Shown here piece by piece: positions 1 through 6,781 of a stretch of 9,390 nucleotides of DNA (position 1 is the stretch's first letter; each line of letters starts with the position of its first letter). Made by a program: the position numbers and the translations under genes. Source of the stretch: JBBCJM01 sp037190175 (GTDB taxonomy: Bacteria; Pseudomonadota; Alphaproteobacteria; Rhodobacterales; Rhodobacteraceae); the NCBI GenBank assembly GCA_037190175.1, contig JBBCJM010000226.1, positions 1 to 9,390 on the forward strand. The letters are read 5' to 3'. The notes under the pieces were generated by a model. The model ran no database searches. It was not told the DNA's origin and saw only the letters and a list, made by a program, of their open reading frames with translations.

Positions 1-321
1 GTTCGACAGGTTGGTGGCCGCCGTCACCTGCACCACCACCTGCCGCGCCCCCGCGATCACCCGCATCGCCCCGGGGTCCGACAGCCAGACGTCGGGCCCC
101 GCGTTGGGCTGGCCCAGGTTCACCATCCGCCAGCCGGCCGCGGCCTCCAGCAGGTCCGGCCAGGGCCGAGGAACGAAGCGCCCGTAGGTCTCGGTCCCCC
201 CCAGCGCCACCACGTAGGGCAGCCGCAGGTCGCGCTGCGGCCCGCGGAACACCAGCCGCGACGTGCCGTAATGGCACGGAAAATAGTCGAGCGTCCCCGC
301 GCCCGCATAGGCAAAGGCCAT
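1..321 (-). CDS. DUF6473-like protein, N-terminal part (runs off the left edge)
   Basis: The first 107 residues of a protein whose C-terminus lies beyond base 1. The ATG at 319-321 gives an N-terminus reading MAFAYAGAGTLDYFPCHYG, followed by RLVFRGP (residues 22-28), GGTETYGRFV (around residues 42-51), a VNLGQPNAGPDVWL stretch near residues 70-83 and VVVQVTAATNLSN at the edge. From memory this matches the DUF6473 family, common in Rhodobacterales and of unknown function; members open with a DYFPC-like motif and a GGTETYG motif. The visible part has no signal peptide or membrane segment. It is divergent from the 3-hydroxybutyryl-CoA dehydrogenase gene, so any functional link to it would be through a shared control region only. 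I see no strong ribosome binding site, only a G-rich stretch before the ATG. The gene call is secure; the family name is recognition by eye. Confidence 0.72.
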   Translation of the reverse strand, partial: MAFAYAGAGTLDYFPCHYGTSRLVFRGPQRDLRLPYVVALGGTETYGRFVPRPWPDLLEAAAGWRMVNLGQPNAGPDVWLSDPGAMRVIAGARQVVVQVTAATNLSN

Positions 322-492
322 GGCAACCCACCCCAAGAAACATGTCACACCCGCGACTCACTCTGAGGGCGCGCGGTTGCCAAAGCCCTAAGCCTAAAAA
401 TCGCCCCGTTCGCGCCCGCAGCCCGCCCCGCTCTTGCGCCTGCGCGAAGCCCCGGCCTATCGTGCCCGGGCCGCGGCAGGAAGGGAACGGGC
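322..492. promoter_or_regulatory. Divergent intergenic region between the DUF6473-like gene and the dehydrogenase gene
   Basis: 171 bp between two divergent starts must hold promoters for both genes. An AT-richer patch (about 377-402) includes TTGCCA at 377-382, a passable -35 for the plus strand, and a TAAAAAT run at 395-401, but their spacing (12-13 bp) is too short for a normal sigma70 promoter. I cannot name a convincing promoter. The plus-strand gene has a good Shine-Dalgarno sequence (AGGAAGGGAA, 478-487). Confidence 0.4.
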
Positions 493-1368
493 ATGGACAT
501 CAGGACCGTGGGCGTCATCGGGGCCGGGCAGATGGGCAACGGCATCGCCCATGTCTTCGCGCTCGCCGGCTATGAGGTGCGGCTCACCGACATCAGCGCC
601 GAGGCGCTGGAACGCGCGGTGGCCACGGTGACGAAGAACCTCGACCGGCAGGTCTCGCGCGGCAAGGTCACGCAAGAGGACCGCGACGCCACGCTCGCCC
701 GGATCCGCACCACCCAGAGCCTGGCCGACCTGGGCCCCAGCGACCTGATCATCGAGGCCGCGACCGAGAACGAGGCGGTGAAGCAGAAGATCTTCGACGG
801 TCTCGCCCCGCATCTGGGGCCGCAGACCATCCTGACCACCAATACCTCCTCGATCTCGATCACCCGGCTGGCCAGCCGCACCGACCGGCCGGAGCGGTTC
901 ATGGGTTTCCACTTCATGAACCCGGTGCCGGTGATGCAGCTGGTGGAGCTGATCCGCGGCATCGCCACCGACCAGGCCACCTACGACACCCTGCTCGCCG
1001 TGGTCGAACGGCTGGGCAAGACCGCCTCCAGCGCCGAGGACTATCCCGCCTTCATCGTCAACCGCATCCTGGTGCCGATGATCAACGAGGCGGTCTATGC
1101 GCTCTATGAGGGGGTGGGCAACGTGCGCTCCATCGACACGGCGCTGAAGCTGGGGGCCAACCATCCGATGGGGCCGCTGGAACTGGCCGACTTCATCGGG
1201 CTGGACACCTGCCTCGCCATCATGAACGTGCTGCACGACGGGCTGGCGGACACCAAGTACCGGCCCTGCCCGCTCTTGGTGAAATACGTCGAGGCCGGCT
1301 GGCTGGGCCGCAAGGCGGGCCGGGGCTTCTACGACTACCGCGGGGAAGAGCCGGTGCCGACCCGCTAG
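493..1368 (+). CDS. hbd: 3-hydroxybutyryl-CoA dehydrogenase
   Basis: A 291-residue NAD(P)-dependent 3-hydroxyacyl-CoA dehydrogenase of the short, single-function type (Hbd/PaaH/FadB2-like). It interconverts acetoacetyl-CoA and 3-hydroxybutyryl-CoA in the cytoplasm, in butyrate, short-chain fatty acid or related acyl-CoA metabolism. Seen: an N-terminal Rossmann fold with GAGQMG at residues 10-15 and an acidic Asp33 at the end of strand 2, typical of NAD preference; NTSSIS with Ser119; GFHFMNPVPVMQLVE carrying His140 and Glu152; and FIVNR with Asn190. These four are the catalytic/substrate residues of the family. The C-terminal domain (about 185-285) contains the NHPMGPLELADFIGLD stretch and ends in GRKAGRGFYDY. 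Length is normal and the gene appears intact. The ATG is supported by AGGAAGGGAA five bases upstream. Close relatives often sit beside etfBA; here the neighbours are unrelated and the gene is probably transcribed alone. hbd and paaH are both plausible symbols. Confidence 0.93.
   Translation: MDIRTVGVIGAGQMGNGIAHVFALAGYEVRLTDISAEALERAVATVTKNLDRQVSRGKVTQEDRDATLARIRTTQSLADLGPSDLIIEAATENEAVKQKIFDGLAPHLGPQTILTTNTSSISITRLASRTDRPERFMGFHFMNPVPVMQLVELIRGIATDQATYDTLLAVVERLGKTASSAEDYPAFIVNRILVPMINEAVYALYEGVGNVRSIDTALKLGANHPMGPLELADFIGLDTCLAIMNVLHDGLADTKYRPCPLLVKYVEAGWLGRKAGRGFYDYRGEEPVPTR
1365..1368. other. CTAG shared by two convergent stop codons
   Basis: The palindrome CTAG supplies TAG for the dehydrogenase gene on the plus strand (1366-1368) and TAG for the acyltransferase gene on the minus strand (1365-1367). 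No intergenic space remains for a terminator, so each transcript probably ends inside the other gene or through a Rho-dependent process. Confidence 0.9.
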
Positions 1369-2273
1369 GTCGCAGGCGCCAGCCGGCGGAACTGCATGGG
1401 CGGGGCGTGGACCGCGGGGCCGCCGGGTTCGGAGAGCGCCAGGGTATGCGCCCGCAGCCAGGCCAGGAAGCCGCGCGCGTCGCCCTCCCATTCCTTCAGC
1501 ACCTCGGCCGGGATGGGCTGGCCGATCCAGGGCCGCTGCGGCTTGTTCAGCCCGCGCTTGATCTCGTGCAGCAGCAGCCCCTGGCGCAGGGTGGCCGACA
1601 GCTTGTTGGCGATCAGGTAGGCGCGGCTGTTCTGGCCGGTGAACTTCATCGGCAGGATGGTGGCGCCGGACTTGTGGATCATCTTGTGGGTGAAGGGGTT
1701 CCACTCGGCCTCGATGGCCGGGCCGAAGAAGGTCTCGGAATGCGCCACCTTGCCGGCCGGGAACAGGATCACCACGCCGCCGCGCTGGAGATGCGCCATG
1801 GTCTCGGCCCGCATCTTCAGCCCCTCCTCCCGCGCGTTGGGCTCGTGCGGGAAGGGGACGGGGATCATGAACTCCTCGACCTCGGGGATCCCGGTCAGCA
1901 GCGAGCGGGTGAGGATCTTGAAGTCCGACCGCACCCGGTTGACGAGCTCGGCCATCACCATGCCGTCCACCACCCCGTGCGGGTGGTTGGCCACCACCAC
2001 CACCGGGCCGGTCTTGGGGATGCGGGCGATCTCCTCGGGGGGCGTGTCGATGCGGATGCCCATGTGGCGGATCGCCTTGGGCCAGAAGGGCGGGCCGAAG
2101 GGCGCGCCGGAGCGTTCGAAGGCGCGGATCAGCCGCAAGAGCGTGACCTTGGCGGTCAGCCATTCGATGGCGCGGATGGTGCCGGCCTTCCACGGGTTCT
2201 GGAAGGTGCCGGCATAGGACAGGCGGCGCATGTCGTACTCGCGCCCGGCGGCGGTCCGTCTTCGGTCTTCCAC
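1365..2273 (-). CDS. Lysophospholipid acyltransferase family protein
   Basis: A PlsC-like glycerolipid acyltransferase, expected to move a fatty acyl group from acyl-CoA or acyl-ACP to a lysolipid or amino-lipid at the inner face of the membrane; the true acceptor is unknown. With a GTG start at 2273 it is 302 residues. Motif I is NHPHGVVDG (residues 96-104), with His97 and Asp103 separated by five residues rather than the four of classic PlsC; this HX5D form occurs in the OlsA/GlsA-like branch. Other blocks are LTRSLLTGIPEVEEF (121-135), the motif III equivalent ILFPAGKVA (169-177) and WIGQPIP (249-255). No clear membrane helix is visible. The start is uncertain: ATG at 2231 (288 aa) would begin inside a REYDMRRLSY stretch that I believe is conserved, and TTG at 2285 has a G-rich sequence upstream. 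It is last in the chvI operon, 41 bases after ptsH. Its stop overlaps that of the dehydrogenase gene. Confidence 0.82.
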   Translation of the reverse strand: MEDRRRTAAGREYDMRRLSYAGTFQNPWKAGTIRAIEWLTAKVTLLRLIRAFERSGAPFGPPFWPKAIRHMGIRIDTPPEEIARIPKTGPVVVVANHPHGVVDGMVMAELVNRVRSDFKILTRSLLTGIPEVEEFMIPVPFPHEPNAREEGLKMRAETMAHLQRGGVVILFPAGKVAHSETFFGPAIEAEWNPFTHKMIHKSGATILPMKFTGQNSRAYLIANKLSATLRQGLLLHEIKRGLNKPQRPWIGQPIPAEVLKEWEGDARGFLAWLRAHTLALSEPGGPAVHAPPMQFRRLAPAT

Positions 2274-2314
2274 GCTGTCGTCCAAACCGTCCCCCGCGGG
2301 CGCCAACCCTACAG

Positions 2315-2584
2315 TCAGTAGTCCTCGTCGAAGCGGTTTGCAACGAGCTGGGTCAGCGCCTCGGCGGCCTGCTCGGCCTGGGGGCCGCTGCACAGGATCT
2401 CGATGTCGGTCCCCCGGGCGGCGCCCAGCATCAGCAGGCCCATGATCGAATCGCCCGTGGCGGTCATCCCCTCGCGATGCACCAGCACCGCGGCGTCGAA
2501 GCGTTCGGCGCATTCCACGAACTTGGCCGAGGCGCGCGCGTGCAGGCCCTTCTCGTTCACGATGTTCAGGGTGCGGCGGATCAT
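2315..2584 (-). CDS. ptsH: HPr phosphocarrier protein
   Basis: An 89-residue HPr of the alphaproteobacterial regulatory phosphotransferase type (also called NPr/ptsO). It takes a phosphoryl group from Enzyme I and passes it to EIIA in the cytoplasm. Seen: GLHARASAKF with active-site His15 and Arg17, and TGDSIMGLLMLGAA with Ser46, the residue phosphorylated by HPr kinase. Both regulatory positions are intact, so the protein can be controlled by HPrK encoded three genes upstream. Length is normal. The ATG overlaps the EIIA stop codon (ATGA, 2581-2584) and has no obvious Shine-Dalgarno sequence, which points to translational coupling. No Enzyme I gene is in the window; it should be elsewhere in the genome. 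Confidence 0.95.
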   Translation of the reverse strand: MIRRTLNIVNEKGLHARASAKFVECAERFDAAVLVHREGMTATGDSIMGLLMLGAARGTDIEILCSGPQAEQAAEALTQLVANRFDEDY

Positions 2585-2994
2585 GAACAGGCGGGGCCGG
2601 GCGGCGGGCCGCCCAGATCGAGGCTGTTGATGTACTTGCGCCCCGCGTCCAGCGCCGCGGCCACCGCCTGCGCCACCGGCAGGTCGCGCGACTTGGCCAG
2701 CTTGATCAGCATCGGCAGGTTGGCGCCGTAGAGGATGCGGCGGTTGGTGCCCACGCAGGCCGGCAGCGACAGGTTCGAGGGCGAGCCGCCGAACATGTCG
2801 GTCACCACCAGCACGCCATGGCCCTGGTCGACCGCATTGGCGGCGGCGCAGATCTCGTCCTGCTTGCCGGTGCGGTCGTGATCCTCCTCGATGGCGATGG
2901 CGACCATGCCGGGCTGCGGGCCGACGACATGCTCGACCGCCGAGAGATATTCGCGCGCCAGGCCCCCATGGGCCACGATGACGATACCGATCAC
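2581..2994 (-). CDS. PTS EIIA component, mannose family (ManX-type)
   Basis: A 137-residue EIIA domain of the mannose/fructose class, cytoplasmic, receiving phosphate from HPr. Seen: IGIVIVAHGGLA with phosphorylatable His9 at the end of the first strand, and VVTDMFGGSPSN (residues 63-74) with Asp66, the equivalent of the conserved active-site Asp of E. coli EIIA-Man. The C-terminus carries a short Gly/Pro tail (GGPPPGP). No IIB, IIC or IID gene follows, so this is probably a regulatory EIIA without a transporter, as known for alphaproteobacteria. The frame stays open upstream of 2994, but that extension overlaps rapZ and lacks homology; the GTG at 2992-2994 starts directly before the conserved strand and lies 7 bases after the rapZ stop. 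ManX or PtsM would be reasonable names. Confidence 0.9.
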   Translation of the reverse strand: MIGIVIVAHGGLAREYLSAVEHVVGPQPGMVAIAIEEDHDRTGKQDEICAAANAVDQGHGVLVVTDMFGGSPSNLSLPACVGTNRRILYGANLPMLIKLAKSRDLPVAQAVAAALDAGRKYINSLDLGGPPPGPACS

Positions 2995-3001
2995 GCCACG
3001 A

Positions 3002-3898
3002 TCATCCGCTTTGCGTGGGGGGCGCGCCTGCCACCCTGCGTTCGAGTTCCCGATGCCGTTTTGACACCGGCCAGCCGGCCTCTGCAAGCGAGTTGCCCAG
3101 TTTTTCCGCAACGGCAACCGAACGGTGTTGCCCTCCGGTGCAGCCAAAGCCGATCGAGAGATGCGCCTTGCCCTCCTCCAGTTGTGCGGGCAGCAGGTAA
3201 TTCACCAGATCCGCAACCCGCGCGAAGAAGGGGGCAAAGCGCGGGTCGCCCTCCACATGCGCCACCACCGCCGGGTCGCGGCCGTCGAGGTCGCGCAGCG
3301 CGGGCTCCCAGTGCGGGTTGCGCAGGAAGCGGGTGTCGAACACCATGTCCATCCCGCGCGGCAGCCCGCGGCGGTAGCTGAAGCTCTGCACCGAGATCGC
3401 CAGCCGCCGGCCGGGGTCGGCCAGCCCGAACCAGCGGCCGAGCTCGGCCTTGAGGTCGTGCGGCGACATCTCGGTGGTGTCGATCAGGTGGTCGGCCCGC
3501 GCCCGCACCGGGGCCAGCAGGTCGATCTCGCGCGCCACGCCCTCGGCCGGGGGTTCCACCGGGGCCAGCGGGTGGCGGCGGCGGGTCTGGCTGTAGCGGC
3601 GGATCAGCTCGGCCGGCGCGCAGTCCAGGAACAGCACCTCCAGCGCCACCGCCGGGTCGCGGGTCAGCCGGTCGATCAGCTCGATCACCGCCGAGGCCGC
3701 GAAGTCGCGGTTGCGCACGTCGAGCCCCAGGGCGACGGGCCGGGTCAGCGGCTCGCCCTCGATCAGCCGGGGGATCAGGCTGAGCGGCAGGTTGTCGATC
3801 ACCTCGTAGCCCAGATCCTCCAGCGCGTTGATCGCCGTGGTCCGCCCGGCGCCCGAGGGGCCGGTGACGAAGACGATGCGGTGTCCGGTCTGGTCCAT
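3002..3898 (-). CDS. rapZ: RapZ-family nucleotide-binding protein (RNase adapter homologue)
   Basis: A 298-residue RapZ/YvcJ homologue. In E. coli RapZ delivers the small RNA GlmZ to RNase E and so tunes glucosamine-6-phosphate synthase; the role in alphaproteobacteria, where GlmZ is not known, is unclear. Seen: a P-loop GPSGAGRT at residues 13-20, then ALEDLGYEVIDNLPLSLIPRL (25-45), QSFSYRRGLPRGMDMVFDTR (171-190), and the C-terminal signature GCTGGQHRS (252-260). A basic KRHRELERR segment (280-288) near the end corresponds to the region implicated in RNA binding in E. coli. The P-loop lysine is arginine (codon CGG), which I believe is common in alphaproteobacterial RapZ. The start could instead be TTG at 3916, which overlaps the hprK stop as TTGA; I prefer ATG 3898 because AGGA abuts the TTG too closely to serve it. 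It lies between hprK and EIIA, as in related genomes. Confidence 0.92.
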   Translation of the reverse strand: MDQTGHRIVFVTGPSGAGRTTAINALEDLGYEVIDNLPLSLIPRLIEGEPLTRPVALGLDVRNRDFAASAVIELIDRLTRDPAVALEVLFLDCAPAELIRRYSQTRRRHPLAPVEPPAEGVAREIDLLAPVRARADHLIDTTEMSPHDLKAELGRWFGLADPGRRLAISVQSFSYRRGLPRGMDMVFDTRFLRNPHWEPALRDLDGRDPAVVAHVEGDPRFAPFFARVADLVNYLLPAQLEEGKAHLSIGFGCTGGQHRSVAVAEKLGNSLAEAGWPVSKRHRELERRVAGAPPTQSG

Positions 3899-3912
3899 GG
3901 CTGTCCGGGGGA

Positions 3913-4344
3913 TCAATCCTGTCGCCCGCTGCGGATCAGGTGCAGCAGGGCCACGGGAAGATGGGGGGTCGCGGGGCCGAAGACAACAGGCACTTCGCAG
4001 CCGCAGAAGGAAAGGCTGCGGCGCGGCGGCAGGCGCTCGGGCTCCGCCCGGTCCAGGTCGACCGCCAGCACCACCCGGGCCATGTCGGCGGCTGGCACCC
4101 GCAGGATGCCCACGCCCCGCGCCTCGATCAGCCCGGCGGCGGCGGGGTTGGGGCAGCGGGCGGTCAGCGCCCCGCCCTCCGGCGCCAGCCGGGTCAGGTC
4201 GTCGGAGACCAGCCGCAGGCCCAGCCCGATCATCCGCAGGGCCAGCGAGGACTTCCCCGCCCCCGCCCGGCCCAGGATCAGCAGCCCGCGCTCCCCGTCG
4301 GCCACGCAGGTGGCATGGAGGACGAGCGGCCCCCCCGCGGTCAC
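3913..4344 (-). CDS. hprK: HPr kinase/phosphorylase, short catalytic-domain form
   Basis: A 143-residue protein corresponding to the C-terminal catalytic domain of HPrK/P, which phosphorylates (and in Firmicutes dephosphorylates) HPr on Ser46. Seen: HAT with His10, a Walker A motif GRAGAGKS at residues 25-32, LVSDD with Asp48/Asp49, and IEARGVGILRV (73-83), the HPrK signature with Glu74 and Arg76. The N-terminal domain of Firmicutes enzymes (about 130 residues) is absent, as is usual in alphaproteobacteria, so this is not a truncation. I do not see a clear counterpart of the PxKPGRN-type segment that contributes to phosphorylase activity in Gram-positive enzymes. The GTG start overlaps the chvG stop (GTGA, 4341-4344). 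The likely substrate, HPr with an intact Ser46, is encoded in the same operon. Confidence 0.9.
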   Translation of the reverse strand: MTAGGPLVLHATCVADGERGLLILGRAGAGKSSLALRMIGLGLRLVSDDLTRLAPEGGALTARCPNPAAAGLIEARGVGILRVPAADMARVVLAVDLDRAEPERLPPRRSLSFCGCEVPVVFGPATPHLPVALLHLIRSGRQD

Positions 4345-6038
4345 ACCGGCAGGCCCACCACGAACCGCGCGCCCAGCGGCTCCGACGTGGCGTCGGCGGT
4401 GGTGGGGCGGATGTTCTCGGCCCAGATCACCCCGCCATGCGCCTCGACGATCTGCTTGGAGATCGACAGGCCCAGGCCCGAGTTGTTGCCGAAGTGGTTG
4501 GGCGGACGGTCGGAGTAGAACCGCTTGAACACCTTGGTCAGCGCGGCCTCGGGGATGCCCGGCCCGGTATCCTCGACCACCACCAGCACCCGGTTCTCGC
4601 GCCGCCGGGCCCAGACCCGCACCGCGTCGCCCTCCTCGCAGAAGGAGATGGCGTTGGTGATGAGGTTGACGAACACCTGCGCCAGCCGCCCCTCCAGCCC
4701 GCGGATCAGGATCGGCTCGCGCGGCAGGTCGGTGATGAAATCCACCCCCTTGTCGGCCGCCTGCTTGCCCAGGAACTCGCCGAGGTTGGAGATGGTCTTG
4801 AGGAGGTCGAACTCCTCCTCCTCCTCCTTCACCAGCTCGCTGTCCAGGCGGGAGGCGTTGGAGATGTCGCTGACCAGCCGGTCCAGCCGGCGCACGTCAT
4901 GCTCGATCACGTCCAGCAGCTTCTCGCGGTGCTCTTCCTTCTTCACCATCCGCAGGCTGCCCACGGCCGAGCGCAGGCTGGCCAGCGGGTTCTTGATCTC
5001 GTGCGCCACGTCGGCGGCGAACTGTTCGTTGGCCTCGATCCGGTCGTAGAGCGCGGCGACCATGCCCCGCATGGCCACCGACAGCCGGCCGATCTCGTCG
5101 GGCCGGGCCGTCAGGTCGGGGATGCGCACCCGGCCCGGGGCCATCCGCCGCGCGTCGCGGTCGCGGCCCAACTCGGCGGCAGCGGCGAGGTCGGACAGCG
5201 GGTTGGCGATGGTCGAGGCCAGCACCAGGCTGAGGCCGATGGAGACCAGCAGCGCGATCACGAACATCTGCAGCACCTGCTCGCGCTCGTTGCGCACCAG
5301 CCGGTCGATCTCGCCCGCCGCGCTGGTCAGCGCCACCGCGCCCACCACCTGCCCGTCGCGCCAGACCGGGGTGGCCACCGAAAAGATCGTGCCGCCGTCG
5401 GCATCGCGCCCGGTATTGACCACGGTCGCCCCGCTGGTCGCCCCGGGCAGCAACGCGCGCGCCAGCCCCTCGGCGTCCACCTTGACATGGCCCGCCTCGC
5501 GCCCGGCCAGCAGGCTGGAGACCGCCTCCCAGATCCCGTTCAGGAAGTCGGTGATGACGGTCGAGCGCGGCGCGCCCATCGGCATCGGCACCGCCTCGTT
5601 GCCCTCGCCGCGCGCCACCAGCAGGCCGCCGGCGTCGAAGACCAGCACCTCGACCCCCGGCGCCAGCGTCAGCTGGCCGATCACGGCCTGCACCTCGCGC
5701 GCGGCCAGCATCGGCCCCCCGGCGCCGGGCGGGGTCGCCTCGAACACGTCGGCCACCAGCCGCGCCTCGGTCACCAGCGCCGCCTCGCGCTGCAGCACCA
5801 GGCTGTCGCGGAACGGGTTCATGAACAGCACGCCGGCGACCAGGATCACCAGCGCCAGCATGTTGAAGATGATGATCTTGCGCGCCAGCGGCGAGCGGTT
5901 CAGCGACACCAGCCCCCGCCGCCCGCGCCGGTCGCGCAGTTCCGGTTCGGTGCCTTCGGGCGCCACCCAGTCCTCGCCCAGCAGCAGGTCGCCGCGGCGG
6001 GGGGTGTCGTAGCCCGTGACGCGGGGCAGCGCGGTCAT
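4341..6038 (-). CDS. chvG: ChvG-type sensor histidine kinase
   Basis: A 565-residue inner-membrane sensor kinase of the ChvG/ExoS/BvrS family, which responds to acid and envelope conditions and phosphorylates ChvI. Order: a cytoplasmic N-terminal tail (1-54), first membrane helix (about 55-73), periplasmic sensor (about 74-252), second helix (about 255-275), HAMP linker (about 276-330), then the kinase. The H-box DVAHEIKNPLASLR contains phosphorylated His346; the N-box has Asn458 and Asn462; G1 is DTGPGI (490-495); the F-box is KVFKRFYS; and G2 is SGLGLSI near 520. All catalytic motifs are intact. An acidic KEEEEEF run (404-410) lies between the dimerisation and ATPase domains. The start is ATG 6038, seven bases after the chvI stop; a longer open frame upstream lies inside chvI and is not homologous. 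Its ribosome binding site spans the chvI stop. The symbol follows Agrobacterium usage. Confidence 0.93.
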   Translation of the reverse strand: MTALPRVTGYDTPRRGDLLLGEDWVAPEGTEPELRDRRGRRGLVSLNRSPLARKIIIFNMLALVILVAGVLFMNPFRDSLVLQREAALVTEARLVADVFEATPPGAGGPMLAAREVQAVIGQLTLAPGVEVLVFDAGGLLVARGEGNEAVPMPMGAPRSTVITDFLNGIWEAVSSLLAGREAGHVKVDAEGLARALLPGATSGATVVNTGRDADGGTIFSVATPVWRDGQVVGAVALTSAAGEIDRLVRNEREQVLQMFVIALLVSIGLSLVLASTIANPLSDLAAAAELGRDRDARRMAPGRVRIPDLTARPDEIGRLSVAMRGMVAALYDRIEANEQFAADVAHEIKNPLASLRSAVGSLRMVKKEEHREKLLDVIEHDVRRLDRLVSDISNASRLDSELVKEEEEEFDLLKTISNLGEFLGKQAADKGVDFITDLPREPILIRGLEGRLAQVFVNLITNAISFCEEGDAVRVWARRRENRVLVVVEDTGPGIPEAALTKVFKRFYSDRPPNHFGNNSGLGLSISKQIVEAHGGVIWAENIRPTTADATSEPLGARFVVGLPV

Positions 6039-6043
6039 CGGCG

Positions 6044-6054
6044 CCTCACTCCTC
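6044..6054 (-). promoter_or_regulatory. Ribosome binding site of chvG, spanning the chvI stop codon
   Basis: On the minus strand GAGGAGTGAGG contains the last two Glu codons and TGA stop of chvI and a near-ideal Shine-Dalgarno sequence for the ATG at 6038. Termination of ChvI synthesis therefore delivers ribosomes to chvG, which would hold sensor and regulator in a fixed ratio. Confidence 0.75.
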
Positions 6055-6747
6055 GTTGTAGCGATAGCCGATGCCGTAGAGCGTCTCGATGGCCGAGAAG
6101 TCGGGGTCCACGGCGCGCATCTTCTTGCGCAGCCGCTTGATATGGCTGTCGATGGTGCGGTCGTCGACATAGACCTGGTCGTCGTAGGCCACGTCCATCA
6201 GCTGGTCGCGGCTCTTCACGAAGCCGGGGCGCTGGGCCAGCGCCTGCAACAGCAGGAACTCGGTCACGGTCAGCGACACGTCCTGCCCCTTCCAGGCCAC
6301 CGCGTGGCGCAGGGGGTCCATGCGCAGGTTGCCCCGCTCCATGATCTTGGACTCTTCCGCCACCGCGACCTCGCCGGTGGCGATCGCCTCCTGCCGGCGC
6401 AGCAGCGCGCGGATGCGCTCGACCAGCAGCCGCTGGCTGAAGGGCTTCTTCACATAGTCGTCCGCGCCCATGCGCAGGCCCAGGACCTCATCGATCTCGT
6501 CGTCCTTCGAGGTCAGGAAGATGACGGGCATCGAGGTCTTCTGCCGCAGCCGTTGCAGCAGGTCCATCCCGTCCATCCGCGGCATCTTGATGTCCAGCAC
6601 CGCCATGTCGGGCAGGCGGCGGTTGAAGGCATCCAGCGCCGACTGGCCGTCGTTGTAGGTTTCCACCTCGAATCCCTCGGCCTCGAGGGTCATGGAGACG
6701 GACGTCAGGATGTTCCTGTCGTCGTCCACCAGCGCGATCCGCGACAT
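6046..6747 (-). CDS. chvI: ChvI-type response regulator
   Basis: A 233-residue OmpR/PhoB-family transcription factor, partner of ChvG. The receiver domain (1-120) shows the acidic pocket Asp8-Asp10, phosphoacceptor Asp52 in VLDIKMP, Thr79 and Lys101 in YVKKPF. The DNA-binding domain (about 140-230) has a winged-helix C-terminal half with LTVTEFLLLQALAQRPG, RTIDSHIKRLRKK and GIGYRYNEE. In relatives (ChvI, BvrR) it controls envelope, exopolysaccharide, acid-response and virulence genes, and in Agrobacterium pckA lies beside it. The ATG at 6747 has AGGGAAG upstream (plus-strand 6754-6760). A second in-frame ATG at 6771 would add eight non-homologous residues and falls only about four bases from the predicted transcription start, so it is less likely. 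It is the first gene of the operon and is divergent from pckA. Confidence 0.95.
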   Translation of the reverse strand: MSRIALVDDDRNILTSVSMTLEAEGFEVETYNDGQSALDAFNRRLPDMAVLDIKMPRMDGMDLLQRLRQKTSMPVIFLTSKDDEIDEVLGLRMGADDYVKKPFSQRLLVERIRALLRRQEAIATGEVAVAEESKIMERGNLRMDPLRHAVAWKGQDVSLTVTEFLLLQALAQRPGFVKSRDQLMDVAYDDQVYVDDRTIDSHIKRLRKKMRAVDPDFSAIETLYGIGYRYNEE

Positions 6748-6781
6748 GGGGTTCTTCCCTATACTGCTCATCTTCTTTTTC

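Noticed and set aside
457..2343. A 628-codon open frame on the minus strand across the dehydrogenase and acyltransferase genes
   Set aside because: It is out of frame with the acyltransferase and antisense to the dehydrogenase; composition is low-complexity and no family motif is visible.
2995..3147. An N-terminal extension of the EIIA frame up to 3147
   Set aside because: The extra residues overlap the rapZ C-terminus out of frame and resemble no EIIA; the conserved first strand begins right at the GTG at 2994.
3125..4528. A 467-codon plus-strand frame opposite rapZ and hprK
   Set aside because: Antisense shadow; the proteins on the minus strand carry P-loops and family signatures in frame.
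3828..6140. A 770-codon open frame on the plus strand
   Set aside because: It lies antisense to chvG and hprK, whose conserved motifs are unambiguous. Its translation is rich in Arg, Gln, His and Pro, typical of antisense frames in GC-rich DNA.
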